DNA from: Dehalococcoidia bacterium UBA2160 | GTDB lineage: Bacteria > Chloroflexota > Dehalococcoidia > Lucifugimonadales > UBA1123 | Direction: 5' to 3' | Assembly: GCA_002328865.1 (NCBI GenBank) | Contig: DCWO01000060.1 | Location: 49,096 to 62,987 of the forward strand | DNA: 13,892 nt | In this document: piece after piece, positions 1 to 6,815 of the stretch | Layout: each line of letters starts with the position of its first letter | Numbering within the stretch: position 1 is the first letter of the stretch | Notes under the pieces: model-generated | What the model saw: the letters and a program-made list of their open reading frames with translations, nothing else | Databases searched by the model: none | What the model was told of the DNA's origin: nothing | Made by a program: the position numbers and the translations under genes

Positions 1-270
1 ATTGAAAGTATCCTTGACGCCCGGAATAAACTCAGCGAAGCGGGAATCCAGACGGTGGATGCCGATGGAGCGCTTGAAAAAGCATTGTTCGGGATCGCCC
101 ACGGTTACAATAGACTGTTGATCGGAGAGGCTACGGTCATGGTCGATGGCGAGACGCATTCAATTGGGGAGCAGTATCGGGAACGCTATTTAGAGGAAGC
201 CCGTATTCTGTCCCTGCCGAGCGGCGAGGCGGACGACGAGGGTCCTGGCTCCGTGGATGATTCCGAGTGA
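1..270 (+). CDS. C-terminal fragment of an unrecognised protein
   Basis: The frame is open from the first base of the window to a TGA at 268-270, so this is the last 89 codons of a longer gene whose start lies outside. An internal GTG at 55 could start a 71-residue protein, but the frame continues upstream without a stop and no convincing ribosome site precedes it. The visible part has an N-terminal helical stretch (ILDARNKLSEAG), a central segment around HGYNRLLIGEATVMVDGE that looks like beta strands, a charged helix (QYRERYLEEARIL) and a very acidic tail rich in Asp, Glu and Ser. I do not recognise the family. It is on the same strand as the transporter that starts 114 bases downstream, with a possible hairpin between them, so co-transcription is uncertain. 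Confidence 0.6.
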   Translation: MESILDARNKLSEAGIQTVDADGALEKALFGIAHGYNRLLIGEATVMVDGETHSIGEQYRERYLEEARILSLPSGEADDEGPGSVDDSE

Positions 271-274
271 TCGG

Positions 275-303
275 CCGTGATGGTCGGATCCTGTGGACCA
301 CGG
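275..303 (+). terminator. Possible hairpin after the first gene
   Basis: CCGTG at 275-279 plus GTC at 283-285 can pair with GACCACGG at 296-303, giving eight base pairs with a three-base bulge and a ten-base loop. The downstream tract is only weakly T-rich (TTGGGTAGTTCTT). It begins just after the stop at 268-270, a sensible place for a terminator, but the missing U-run makes this tentative. Confidence 0.25.
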
Positions 304-384
304 TTGGGTAGTTCTTAACAAACGTAAAAGGGGCGACAACCTGACGACCGATCTGAGCGAGGAGATGGTGACAGGTGGGGCGGT

Positions 385-1617
385 TTGGCGGCTCGGGTGA
401 CTGAAAACGTAGAAGGCACGTCGGCTCAATGGCGGGCGCTGGGTTTTCTGGCGCTGGCTGAGTTGCTGGGAATGACGCTGTGGTTCAGCGCGTCCGCCGT
501 CGTTCCGACGCTTGAGCAGGAGTGGGGTCTGTCGTCGGGGGGCGTTGGATGGCTGACCAGCTCGGTGCAGATCGGGTTCGTGGTGGGCACGTTTGTCGCA
601 GCATTCCTGAACCTGCCAGACATCGTCAGCAGTCGACGCCTGTTGGCTGCATCGGCTCTCCTCGGGGCGGTGTCCAACGCGGCGTTCGCGGTGTTGGCGA
701 ACGACCTGTGGGTGGGCATCCCGTTGAGATTTCTCACCGGCGTGTTTCTTGCGGGCGTTTACCCTCCGGGGATGAAGCTGGCCGCGACGTGGTCGCTGCG
801 CTATCGCGGTGTCGCCGTTGGGTTGCTCGTTGGCGCACTGACCATCGGATCGGCCTCGCCACATCTGGTTCGGTCTCTAACCGATATTCCGTGGCGTCAA
901 GTGGTGCTGCTGTCGTCTGTGCTGTCAGTCGCGGGTGGCGCTATCGTGCTAACGTTCGTGCGTGAAGGACCTTTTTCGTCGGCGCCAGCCCCATTCGACC
1001 CTCGAATGGTGTTCCGTCTGCTGGCTGAGCGAGGGACGAGGTTGGCGAACCTTGGCTACCTCGGACACATGTGGGAGCTCTACGCTATGTGGACCTGGGT
1101 TCCCGTGTTTCTCGTCGGAGCGCTGGAGGCCCAGGGGCGGGCGGCCTCGCTCGCCGGCGTTGTCGCATTTAGCGTGATCGCTGTCGGGGGACTCGGGAGC
1201 ATCGCGGGAGGGGTGCTGGCCGATCGATTAGGCCGGACCGCCGTGACGTCTGCAGCAATGGTCGTCAGCGGGACATCGGCGCTGACCGCTGCGCTGCTGT
1301 TCGACGCCTCGCTGTGGCTGTTGACGCCGGTGCTTTTGGTCTGGGGATTCACTGTGGTTGCGGACTCGGCTCAATTCTCAGCGGCGATCACTGAGCTCAG
1401 CCCGCCGCAGTACGTCGGAACGTCTCTGACGATGCAGACGGCGATGGGGTTTCTGCTGACTCTGTTCTCGATACAACTCGTGCCGTTCGTGGTGGACTCG
1501 ACCGGCTGGTCGTTGGCGTTCGCCATGCTGGCGCTCGGGCCTGTTGTCGGCGTCGCGGCGATGCTTCGGCTCCGGTCGTTGCCGGAGTCGATCAGACTGG
1601 CCGGAGGCAGGCGGTGA
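385..1617 (+). CDS. Major facilitator superfamily transporter
   Basis: A 410-residue inner-membrane secondary transporter, a normal length for a 12-helix MFS protein. Hydrophobic segments run through the chain, with a polar central loop at about residues 192-220 separating the two halves. The second half carries the MFS loop motif GGVLADRLGR (275-284). The first half has an RFLTGVFLAGVYPPGMKLA segment (115-133) typical of helix 4 and its loop, and a GHMWELYAMWTW stretch (227-238) opens the second half. The start is TTG at 385, with AGGTGG at 373-378 at suitable spacing; GTG at 397 is an alternative. The substrate cannot be read from sequence; CynX/NimT-like organic-anion carriers are the nearest style I recognise. 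It converges on another MFS gene with a 3-base gap. Confidence 0.9.
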   Translation: MAARVTENVEGTSAQWRALGFLALAELLGMTLWFSASAVVPTLEQEWGLSSGGVGWLTSSVQIGFVVGTFVAAFLNLPDIVSSRRLLAASALLGAVSNAAFAVLANDLWVGIPLRFLTGVFLAGVYPPGMKLAATWSLRYRGVAVGLLVGALTIGSASPHLVRSLTDIPWRQVVLLSSVLSVAGGAIVLTFVREGPFSSAPAPFDPRMVFRLLAERGTRLANLGYLGHMWELYAMWTWVPVFLVGALEAQGRAASLAGVVAFSVIAVGGLGSIAGGVLADRLGRTAVTSAAMVVSGTSALTAALLFDASLWLLTPVLLVWGFTVVADSAQFSAAITELSPPQYVGTSLTMQTAMGFLLTLFSIQLVPFVVDSTGWSLAFAMLALGPVVGVAAMLRLRSLPESIRLAGGRR

Positions 1618-1620
1618 GGG

Positions 1621-2847
1621 TTATCGGGACGTGCTCGGAGTTGTTCGGCTGACCCGCGTTTGGTGGACCTGGAAGGCCGCCACGAGGAAGATGACGAAGA
1701 CGAACATCGACGCGCCTATCAGAACCGGAGCGGCGGCGCTTTCTGTGATGTCGCGTCCTTTGCCCGCCACGGCCGGACCGATTGCCATGGCGACGTAGTA
1801 CCACGTGTAGAACAACCCCAGTCCTGGCCCGCGGTTTTCAGGGCTCAAGGCTTGAGCAGACATCGCCATGATGGCGCCGGCGCCGCCGATGCCCAGACCG
1901 AAGGCCACCACGAAGGCAATGGGGACGTCAACGACGGACATCAGCGCCAGCGTCGTGCCTGACGCGACCGCACTGACAATGGCGATCGCGTTGGGCCGTC
2001 CGGTTCGCTCCGCCAACAAACCGCCAAGCGGCACCGAAAACACTGTCACCCACATGCCGATGCTGACCAACGATGCCGCGCCGGCCGCCGACATGCCTCG
2101 ATCCGCGAGCAGATCAGGGCTGAAGCTAAAGAATAGCGCGAACCCCACGTTGAACACCCCCCACGTCATTCCCGCGATCGACGCACCGATCAGCTCACGT
2201 CGCGGTAAGGCGAAGAGAGCAGGCCGACTGTGCTGGACCGCGGCATGGCCTGGAGGCGGCCGGTATACGGACACCAGCGCCGCCATGGCGAGGAAGCTTA
2301 CGCCGGATGTCGCCGCCATCACCCATGTCCACGAGTACGCCTCCGCCAGCGCGCTCTGAGTCAACAGCCCCAGGGCGATCCCAGTTGGCCACGTGGTGAG
2401 CATGATTCCAAGGCCGATGCGGATCTCCCGACCGGCGAACCAGTCCGTGACCATCTTGGTGATCACGACGTTGAACAGCACGCCTCCGACGCCGCTGGTC
2501 AATCGGCCGACGAATAACAAGCTGTAGTTGTCGGCGATGCTCATGACGGCTCCGCCGGCGCCCATGAGCGCGAGGCCGTAGCCCGCCGTTCGTCGGTCCC
2601 CGAATCGCGCGGTCAGGACGCCGCTTGGGAGAGCGATGACGGCGCCGGGCAGCATGTAGAGACCGATCAATGTGCCGATCTGCGCGTAGCTGACGCCCAG
2701 GTCGTCGATGAGGAACGGTGATGCCGAGGCGACCGACTGGAACTGGTACCCCATGACCACACGCGTGAGGCACAGGACGCCCAGGATTGTCCAGCGGTTT
2801 GCGATGTCAACCTCCCTTGGATCCTGAGTCACAGATACGGTGCACAA
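1621..2847 (-). CDS. Major facilitator superfamily transporter, downstream of the oxidoreductase/aldolase operon
   Basis: A 408-residue MFS transporter with about 12 hydrophobic segments. Loop 2-3 carries GVLTARFGDRR (residues 76-86) and the second half carries GGLLAERTGRP, the two copies of the family's signature loop. The best annotated start is TTG at 2847; GTG at 2832 also works, and both leave helix 1 (starting near NRWTILGVLCL) intact. The strongest ribosome site, AAGGGAGG, lies inside this frame and is discussed separately. The gene follows the minus-strand oxidoreductase/aldolase pair after a 181-base gap holding palindromic repeats. It could therefore be its transporter or be transcribed separately. 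Its substrate is inferred only from that neighbourhood: possibly a sugar acid or other carboxylate. Confidence 0.9.
   Translation of the reverse strand: MCTVSVTQDPREVDIANRWTILGVLCLTRVVMGYQFQSVASASPFLIDDLGVSYAQIGTLIGLYMLPGAVIALPSGVLTARFGDRRTAGYGLALMGAGGAVMSIADNYSLLFVGRLTSGVGGVLFNVVITKMVTDWFAGREIRIGLGIMLTTWPTGIALGLLTQSALAEAYSWTWVMAATSGVSFLAMAALVSVYRPPPGHAAVQHSRPALFALPRRELIGASIAGMTWGVFNVGFALFFSFSPDLLADRGMSAAGAASLVSIGMWVTVFSVPLGGLLAERTGRPNAIAIVSAVASGTTLALMSVVDVPIAFVVAFGLGIGGAGAIMAMSAQALSPENRGPGLGLFYTWYYVAMAIGPAVAGKGRDITESAAAPVLIGASMFVFVIFLVAAFQVHQTRVSRTTPSTSR
2811..2818 (-). promoter_or_regulatory. Strong Shine-Dalgarno inside the 5' end of the transporter frame
   Basis: Read on the minus strand this is AAGGGAGG, the best ribosome site near the transporter start. 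Five bases downstream is an ATC codon (2805-2803, residue 15 of the TTG-started frame), followed by GCAAACCGCTGG, immediately ahead of transmembrane helix 1. No ATG, GTG or TTG lies in frame at that spacing. The true start may be a rare ATC, or the site may be chance and TTG 2847 or GTG 2832 is used. Confidence 0.35.
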
Positions 2848-2875
2848 ATCTCAAATCAAGCGGAAACGTCGGGGT

Positions 2876-2900
2876 GGTTCGACAGGCTCACCACGAACGG
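2876..2900 (+). repeat. REP-like palindromic repeat, copy A
   Basis: The unit begins GGTTCGACAGGCTCA and ends CCACGAACGG. It contains two mutually exclusive small stems, GTTCG/CGAAC and GTGGT/ACCAC (2874-2878 with 2890-2894). Repeats of this style are scattered through the intergenic DNA of many high-GC bacteria. It lies between the start of the MFS gene and the end of the oxidoreductase gene. Copy B follows 13 bases later in inverted orientation, and the facing ends CGAACGG (2894-2900) and CCGTTCG (2914-2920) can pair. Confidence 0.7.
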
Positions 2901-2913
2901 AAAAACCTTTGCT

Positions 2914-2971
2914 CCGTTCGGCCTGAGTCCCGACGCATCGTGATCCCGGCATTGTCGGGACTTGTCGAAGG
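2914..2971 (-). repeat. REP-like repeat, copy B, split by a long stem-loop
   Basis: On the plus strand it begins CCGTTCGGCCTGAG (2914-2927) and ends TTGTCGAAGG (2962-2971), the two halves of the same element as copy A but inverted. Between the halves is a 34-base segment. The element holds a perfect 9-base inverted repeat, AGTCCCGAC at 2926-2934 and GTCGGGACT at 2954-2962, with a 19-base loop. It lies downstream of the minus-strand oxidoreductase stop (3029), so the structure may also end or protect that operon's transcript. There is no clear U-tract. Confidence 0.65.
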
Positions 2972-3028
2972 CTCGCGACACTATCATACGAACTTCTGAC
3001 TCAGGACATTGGATGGACCGCCTAGAGA

Positions 3029-4069
3029 TCAGGCTTCGGTACGTTCGATCTTGACGGCTCGGCCGGTCGAAGCGGATTCGATGATGGCGCTGGTCACCCG
3101 AACCACGCTGAGACCGTCCTCGCCGGAAGCGTGAAACTCGCGTTCGCCGGCAACCGCTCGGTTGAACGCCTCGATCTGGAGCCGGTACAGTTCGAGCGGC
3201 TCTTCCGGGTAGGACTCGGCCAGCTCGACGGTTTCACTGGTCACGTCTAGGTTTCCGGTCTGGGCCTCCCAGACCGTGCCCCTCAAAGCGATGCGGCCGT
3301 CGCTGCCGTAGATCATCGCGTCGTTCTCGGTGTCGGGCATCCGGCGACCCACGGTGATGCTGCCCAGCGTCCCGTCGTCGAATCGCAGTGCGATCGCGGC
3401 GGCCTGTTCGAGAGGTCTCTCCGGCGTTTGACCGTCGGTCAGCGCCGACACTTCGACAATTGAGTGTCCGGTCAGATACTGGAGAAGGTCTATTACGTGT
3501 ACGCCCGTGCCCATGAGCGTCGATGCGCCGCCGATCATGGCCGGGTCTCCCCACCACGCGCTGAGCCCGGTTCGAGCCGGAGGCTGCACCGCGCCGCGCT
3601 GGCCCAGGCACCACTGACCTTGGATCATCGAAGGGACGCCGACCACCCCATGCTCCATGAGCTCGCGCGCTTTGACATGACCGAGGTGAAAACGCAGGTG
3701 AAAGCCGACGCCGAGTTTGACGTTGTTGTCACGAGCCGCACGGACCATGTCGGTCGCCTGCTGCACGCTGACCGCCATTGGTTTCTCTACCAGCATGTGC
3801 TTGCCAGCTTGCGCTGCCGCGATGGTGTGCTCGGCGTGAAGCGAATTCGGCGACGAAATGAAGACCGCATCGACGTCAGGGTCGCCGAGCAGCGTGTCCA
3901 ACGAATCATATGCGCCGACGATGTCGTGTTTGTCGGCGAACGCCTTCGCGCGACCGATGTCGCGGCTGTAGACGGCGGCTATGCGGGTGTCCGCCGCGAG
4001 CTTCATCGCCGGCGCGACCTTCACGTCCGGGTGACGTCCGGTGCTGATGATCCCCCATCCAACGCTCAA
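3029..4069 (-). CDS. Gfo/Idh/MocA-family NAD(P)-dependent oxidoreductase
   Basis: A 346-residue cytosolic dehydrogenase of the glucose-fructose oxidoreductase/inositol dehydrogenase/MocA family, which oxidises or reduces sugars, inositols and related polyols with NAD(P). The N-terminal Rossmann domain starts at once with GWGIISTGRH (residues 5-14), followed by an AVYSRD turn where the cofactor ribose is usually read. EKP at 95-97 carries the family's catalytic lysine (K96), and GVHVID at 189-194 supplies the conserved His and Asp of the C-terminal domain. The start is TTG at 4069, with GGAGG seven bases upstream. A longer frame to 4138 would overlap the aldolase gene and add 23 non-homologous-looking residues. 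It sits 19 bases after the RraA-like gene, clearly one operon. The exact substrate is unknown. Confidence 0.9.
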   Translation of the reverse strand: MSVGWGIISTGRHPDVKVAPAMKLAADTRIAAVYSRDIGRAKAFADKHDIVGAYDSLDTLLGDPDVDAVFISSPNSLHAEHTIAAAQAGKHMLVEKPMAVSVQQATDMVRAARDNNVKLGVGFHLRFHLGHVKARELMEHGVVGVPSMIQGQWCLGQRGAVQPPARTGLSAWWGDPAMIGGASTLMGTGVHVIDLLQYLTGHSIVEVSALTDGQTPERPLEQAAAIALRFDDGTLGSITVGRRMPDTENDAMIYGSDGRIALRGTVWEAQTGNLDVTSETVELAESYPEEPLELYRLQIEAFNRAVAGEREFHASGEDGLSVVRVTSAIIESASTGRAVKIERTEA

Positions 4070-4076
4070 TCGAGAA

Positions 4077-4081
4077 CCTCC
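4077..4081 (-). promoter_or_regulatory. Shine-Dalgarno fixing the oxidoreductase start at TTG 4069
   Basis: GGAGG on the minus strand, seven bases before the TTG at 4069. It lies in the short gap after the aldolase stop (4091-4089), supports the shorter protein and points to translation of both genes from one transcript. Confidence 0.65.
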
Positions 4082-4088
4082 GGGCCGT

Positions 4089-4802
4089 CTACAACTCCCA
4101 TGGGCGTTCTTGGGCGAGCCTCTGGAAGTTTTCGTCATTGTAGTACTTGCCCGGCGAGACGTTTTCCTTTTGGATCAGGGCTTTGATGTACTCCTCGGCC
4201 TGTTCGTGTTCCTCGACCCAGTCGATGACCTCTTCGGCGATGGAAGCCGCGACGACGACCACGCCGTCATCGTCGCCGACGATGAGATCGCCCGGACGGA
4301 CCGCCGCGCCGCCGCATTGGATCGTTGCGTTCGCCTCATATGGCCAGACGTCCGGAACGCCGACGGCTCCGGTCCGTCCGCCCGCGAACAGCGTGTAGCC
4401 GTACTCTTTCACCGCGTCCAGGTCTCGGATGGCGCCGTCGGTCACGAGGCCTTCGGCGCCGGTCATTTTGAGCTGAAGCAGCTTGACGTCGCCGCCGATT
4501 GACGCCCAGGATTTGCCCAAGGCGTCCATAACCATGACGTGACCGGGCTCGCAGGACCCCATCGCCACGTACTCGGGCGAATCGGCGCCTAGCGCCTGAG
4601 TCTCGCGCTGGATGTCGCGTCTGGGCGGAACGAAACGCAACGTCTTGGCTCGGCCAACCAGATATCGGCCGGGCGTGAACGGCGTTACGCCTCGCATGAA
4701 GCACGGCTCGTATCCCTGGCGCAGCACGCCTCCGTAGACGGTGGCCACAGCGACTTTTCGATAGCGAGAGATGATCTGGTCGGATATTCGGTCTGCTGAC
4801 AT
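4089..4802 (-). CDS. RraA-like class II pyruvate aldolase / HMG-CHA aldolase family protein
   Basis: A 237-residue protein of the RraA fold. Family members include 4-hydroxy-4-methyl-2-oxoglutarate/4-carboxy-4-hydroxy-2-oxoadipate aldolases, which use a divalent metal to cleave 2-keto acids and release pyruvate, and the RNase E inhibitor RraA. The metal and substrate signature is visible: GGD at 103-105, then TGAEGLVTDGAIRD (114-127), in which R126 and D127 match the conserved Arg-Asp pair. GDLIVGDDDGVVVV follows, then a charged C-terminal helix. The operon context with a dehydrogenase and a divergent dehydratase favours an aldolase over an RNase regulator. The start is ATG at 4802 with AGGAG seven bases upstream; a GTG at 4820 in the same frame lacks such a site. 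The substrate is not determined. Confidence 0.85.
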   Translation of the reverse strand: MSADRISDQIISRYRKVAVATVYGGVLRQGYEPCFMRGVTPFTPGRYLVGRAKTLRFVPPRRDIQRETQALGADSPEYVAMGSCEPGHVMVMDALGKSWASIGGDVKLLQLKMTGAEGLVTDGAIRDLDAVKEYGYTLFAGGRTGAVGVPDVWPYEANATIQCGGAAVRPGDLIVGDDDGVVVVAASIAEEVIDWVEEHEQAEEYIKALIQKENVSPGKYYNDENFQRLAQERPWEL

Positions 4803-4838
4803 TGTGCAACTCCTGGTCACTTCGATCGGCGCGCCAGG

Positions 4839-4847
4839 ATTCTATCA
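4839..4847 (-). promoter_or_regulatory. Candidate extended -10 promoter for the aldolase/oxidoreductase operon
   Basis: The minus strand reads TGATAGAAT, an extended -10 (TGn followed by TAGAAT), about 37 bases before the ATG at 4802. No good -35 is seen, which extended -10 promoters tolerate. The rest of the 224-base divergent region (to 5026) must also hold the dehydratase promoter; TATAGA at 4983-4988 is a poor candidate without a -35. I found no clear operator palindrome. Confidence 0.4.
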
Positions 4848-5026
4848 CGGTCCGTTGAGAACGCCGGTGGTCGTCTTCGTTGACTTTGAAGTAGACTTGG
4901 CGCGAAGAGTTCGACCTGAGCGAGAGAGGCAAGGGACGAAAGAGACGGAAGGCAGCTCGGCGGAACTCGTAGCCGCCATCGTATAGATCCTTTGGATTGC
5001 GGGCCAGTTTTCTCGGGGAGCGACCA

Positions 5027-6184
5027 ATGAAGATCACCGACGTCAAACCCATTCCTACTCAGCCCACTGAGTACTCACGGCGCTCAAGTCGAACATGGAC
5101 ATTCGTTCGTATCGACACGGACGAGGACGTCACGGGCTTCGGCGAGGCAACCAACTACCCGGGCGGCGGCAGCCTGGTCGTCGCCAGCACTATCAACCTG
5201 GTGCGCGAGGCGTTGATCGGCGAAGACCCGTTCGACATCGATCGGCTCTGGCACAAGATCTTTCGGCGCTACACGTACCTGGGCAGCCGTGGACTGGTGA
5301 CCGCGGTGATAAGCGGCATCGACATAGCGCTATGGGACATCAAGGGCAAGGCGTTGGGCAAACCCGTCCACGACATCCTGGGCGGTCGGTTCCGGGACTC
5401 GATCGCACTATACGCCAACGGCTGGTTCACGGGCTGCGAGACCCCGGAGGACTTCGCCCGAGCTGCCGCAGAAACCGTGGCCGCCGGATACTCAGCCATC
5501 AAGTTCGACCCGTTCACGCACGAGATGGAACCGTTTCACACGGGCTACGTCTCGGGGCAGATTTCCGCCGAGGGCGAAGACCTTGGGATGGCGAAAGTGG
5601 AGGCGGTTCGCGACGCCGTCGGGATGAACGTCGACGTGTTGATCGACGCTCACGGCCACTACAACGTCCCGACCGCGATTCGCATCGGCAACAGGCTGGC
5701 CGAATTCGAAGTCGGCTGGTACGAGGAACCGGTGCCTCCGGAGAGTTACGAGGCGTTGGCCCAGGTTCGGCAGAACGTCGCGGCGCCTATCTGCGTCGGA
5801 GAGCGTCTGTTCACTCGCTACGACTTCGTGCCGATCTTCGAGAAACGGCTGGCCGATTACATCATGCCCGACGTAGTCTGGACCGGCGGCATCAGCGAGT
5901 TGCGCAAGATCGCCACCATGGCGGAGGCGTACTACATCCCGGTAAGTCCTCACAACGCCATGGGATCGATCCAGATAGTCGCTGGGGCCCACACGATGAT
6001 GACCGTCCCCAACTTCTATCGTCTGGAGTTCAGCCTGGCCGCCCTCGAAGGCTACAACGCGGTCCTGGACAAGCCGCTGGACATCCGAGACGGCGCCCTG
6101 CACCTGCCGTCGGGGCCGGGCCTCGGCTTCGATCTGGACCTCGAGTTCCTCGAGGCGAATCCGGACCCAATCTGGGCCGGGTGA
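5027..6184 (+). CDS. Enolase-superfamily (mandelate racemase/muconate lactonizing type) sugar-acid dehydratase-like enzyme
   Basis: A 385-residue cytosolic enzyme of the enolase superfamily, which abstracts the proton alpha to a carboxylate using Mg2+. An N-terminal capping domain (about 1-125) contains the family signature around SGIDIALWDIKGKALGKP (96-113). The barrel carries K159 (AIKFD), metal ligands at D207 (DAHGH), the EEP at 233-235 and E259 (CVGER), and the Asp-His dyad D282 and H309 (SPHN), plus E334 (RLE). D-x-H, EEP, GER and SPHN together resemble galactonate-dehydratase-type members more than muconate cycloisomerases, but assignment of the acid is inference. ATG 5027 has GGGGAG six bases upstream; an earlier in-frame start at 4997 is unsupported. 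It is divergent from the RraA-like/oxidoreductase operon, suggesting one pathway. Confidence 0.9.
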   Translation: MKITDVKPIPTQPTEYSRRSSRTWTFVRIDTDEDVTGFGEATNYPGGGSLVVASTINLVREALIGEDPFDIDRLWHKIFRRYTYLGSRGLVTAVISGIDIALWDIKGKALGKPVHDILGGRFRDSIALYANGWFTGCETPEDFARAAAETVAAGYSAIKFDPFTHEMEPFHTGYVSGQISAEGEDLGMAKVEAVRDAVGMNVDVLIDAHGHYNVPTAIRIGNRLAEFEVGWYEEPVPPESYEALAQVRQNVAAPICVGERLFTRYDFVPIFEKRLADYIMPDVVWTGGISELRKIATMAEAYYIPVSPHNAMGSIQIVAGAHTMMTVPNFYRLEFSLAALEGYNAVLDKPLDIRDGALHLPSGPGLGFDLDLEFLEANPDPIWAG

Positions 6185-6209
6185 GGATCGAGCGTCCTAG
6201 GCATCGTCC

Positions 6210-6590
6210 CTAGCCGAGTGAAGCCCTGATTTCTTCTCCCCGGTCGTAAGCCGGGCGCTCCATCGGGTGACGCTTGCCATCGCTGATGTGCGTGGGCCGC
6301 CAGTGGATGACGTACCGAGCGATAAACGGCGCCCAACCCATCTCGTTCTGCTGGACGACGTGGAAGAGCTCGTGCCCCAGCAGAACGATGCCCGATTTCG
6401 ATTCGAGATCGTTCGCTCTGGGCGTGAGGTGGACCTTCCCGTTAATCGTCACTGCGGCCTGACCCGTTAGTCCGAACAACCAGCCGACGATCGAGCCGCG
6501 CACCACGACGACCCGGCGCGGCAGGTCGGGGCCGTACCAACGGCTCAGGATCTCCGCCGTTTCTTCGGCGACCTGTACCGGTTTCGACAT
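6210..6590 (-). CDS. Small HExxH zinc-metalloprotease-like protein (DUF4157-like)
   Basis: A 126-residue protein with a zincin motif HELFH at 73-77 (GHELFHVVQQ), and ERPAY at 111-115 whose Glu (E111) is a plausible third zinc ligand. The HE..HVVQQ pattern is typical of DUF4157 domains, which occur in predicted metallopeptidases and near extracellular contractile injection systems; no such system is visible here. A hydrophobic stretch at 33-49 (SIVGWLFGLTGQAAVTI) is too polar for a confident membrane helix, and there is no signal peptide. ATG 6590 is chosen because GGAGG lies five bases upstream; ATG 6602 is in frame but lacks this. It converges on the dehydratase with a 25-base gap and is divergent from rph. 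Activity and substrate are unknown. Confidence 0.75.
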   Translation of the reverse strand: MSKPVQVAEETAEILSRWYGPDLPRRVVVVRGSIVGWLFGLTGQAAVTINGKVHLTPRANDLESKSGIVLLGHELFHVVQQNEMGWAPFIARYVIHWRPTHISDGKRHPMERPAYDRGEEIRASLG

Positions 6591-6705
6591 GTGCGCCTCC
6601 ATGACAACACGTTGCCATCGCTGTGGGGTGATTGTATCGCATTAACTTGCCGGGACTACATGGCGGCGGCGTACAGATTGAAGGTCTTGTCAACGCGCTT
6701 CTGCG

Positions 6706-6721
6706 ACCCACTGAGGTGGGT
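6706..6721 (+). other. Perfect small hairpin in the rph leader
   Basis: ACCCAC (6706-6711), a TGAG loop and GTGGGT (6716-6721) form a perfect six-pair, four-base-loop hairpin about 95 bases before the RNase PH start. No U-run follows, so it is not a typical terminator. It could be a leader structure or chance. The whole 225-base gap between the divergent HExxH gene and rph otherwise shows only TACAAT (minus strand, 6636-6631), a possible -10 for the HExxH gene. Confidence 0.3.
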
Positions 6722-6803
6722 GTATCCTGAGATGCGGTGGGCGGAAGGTGAACGGAGACAAGCGCCAACCCAGAACCGCACTCGCCGATCAAAATCGAAA
6801 ACT

Positions 6804-6808
6804 GGAGG
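6804..6808 (+). promoter_or_regulatory. Shine-Dalgarno favouring TTG 6816 as the rph start
   Basis: GGAGG ends one base before ATG 6810, too close for that codon, but seven bases before TTG 6816. Starting at 6816 gives an N-terminus MTRNDGRSADELR, matching the usual M-R-x-DGR start of RNase PH. Confidence 0.6.
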
Positions 6809-6815
6809 CATGTCG

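Noticed and set aside
190..864. Long minus-strand frame of 224 codons opposite the first transporter
   Set aside because: Its Arg/His/Gln-rich composition is the typical shadow of a high-GC gene, and the plus-strand MFS protein explains the region.
5095..6213. Plus-strand frame of 372 codons overlapping the dehydratase
   Set aside because: It is Arg/Gly/His-rich without domain pattern; the overlapping frame encodes a clear enolase-superfamily enzyme with all catalytic residues.
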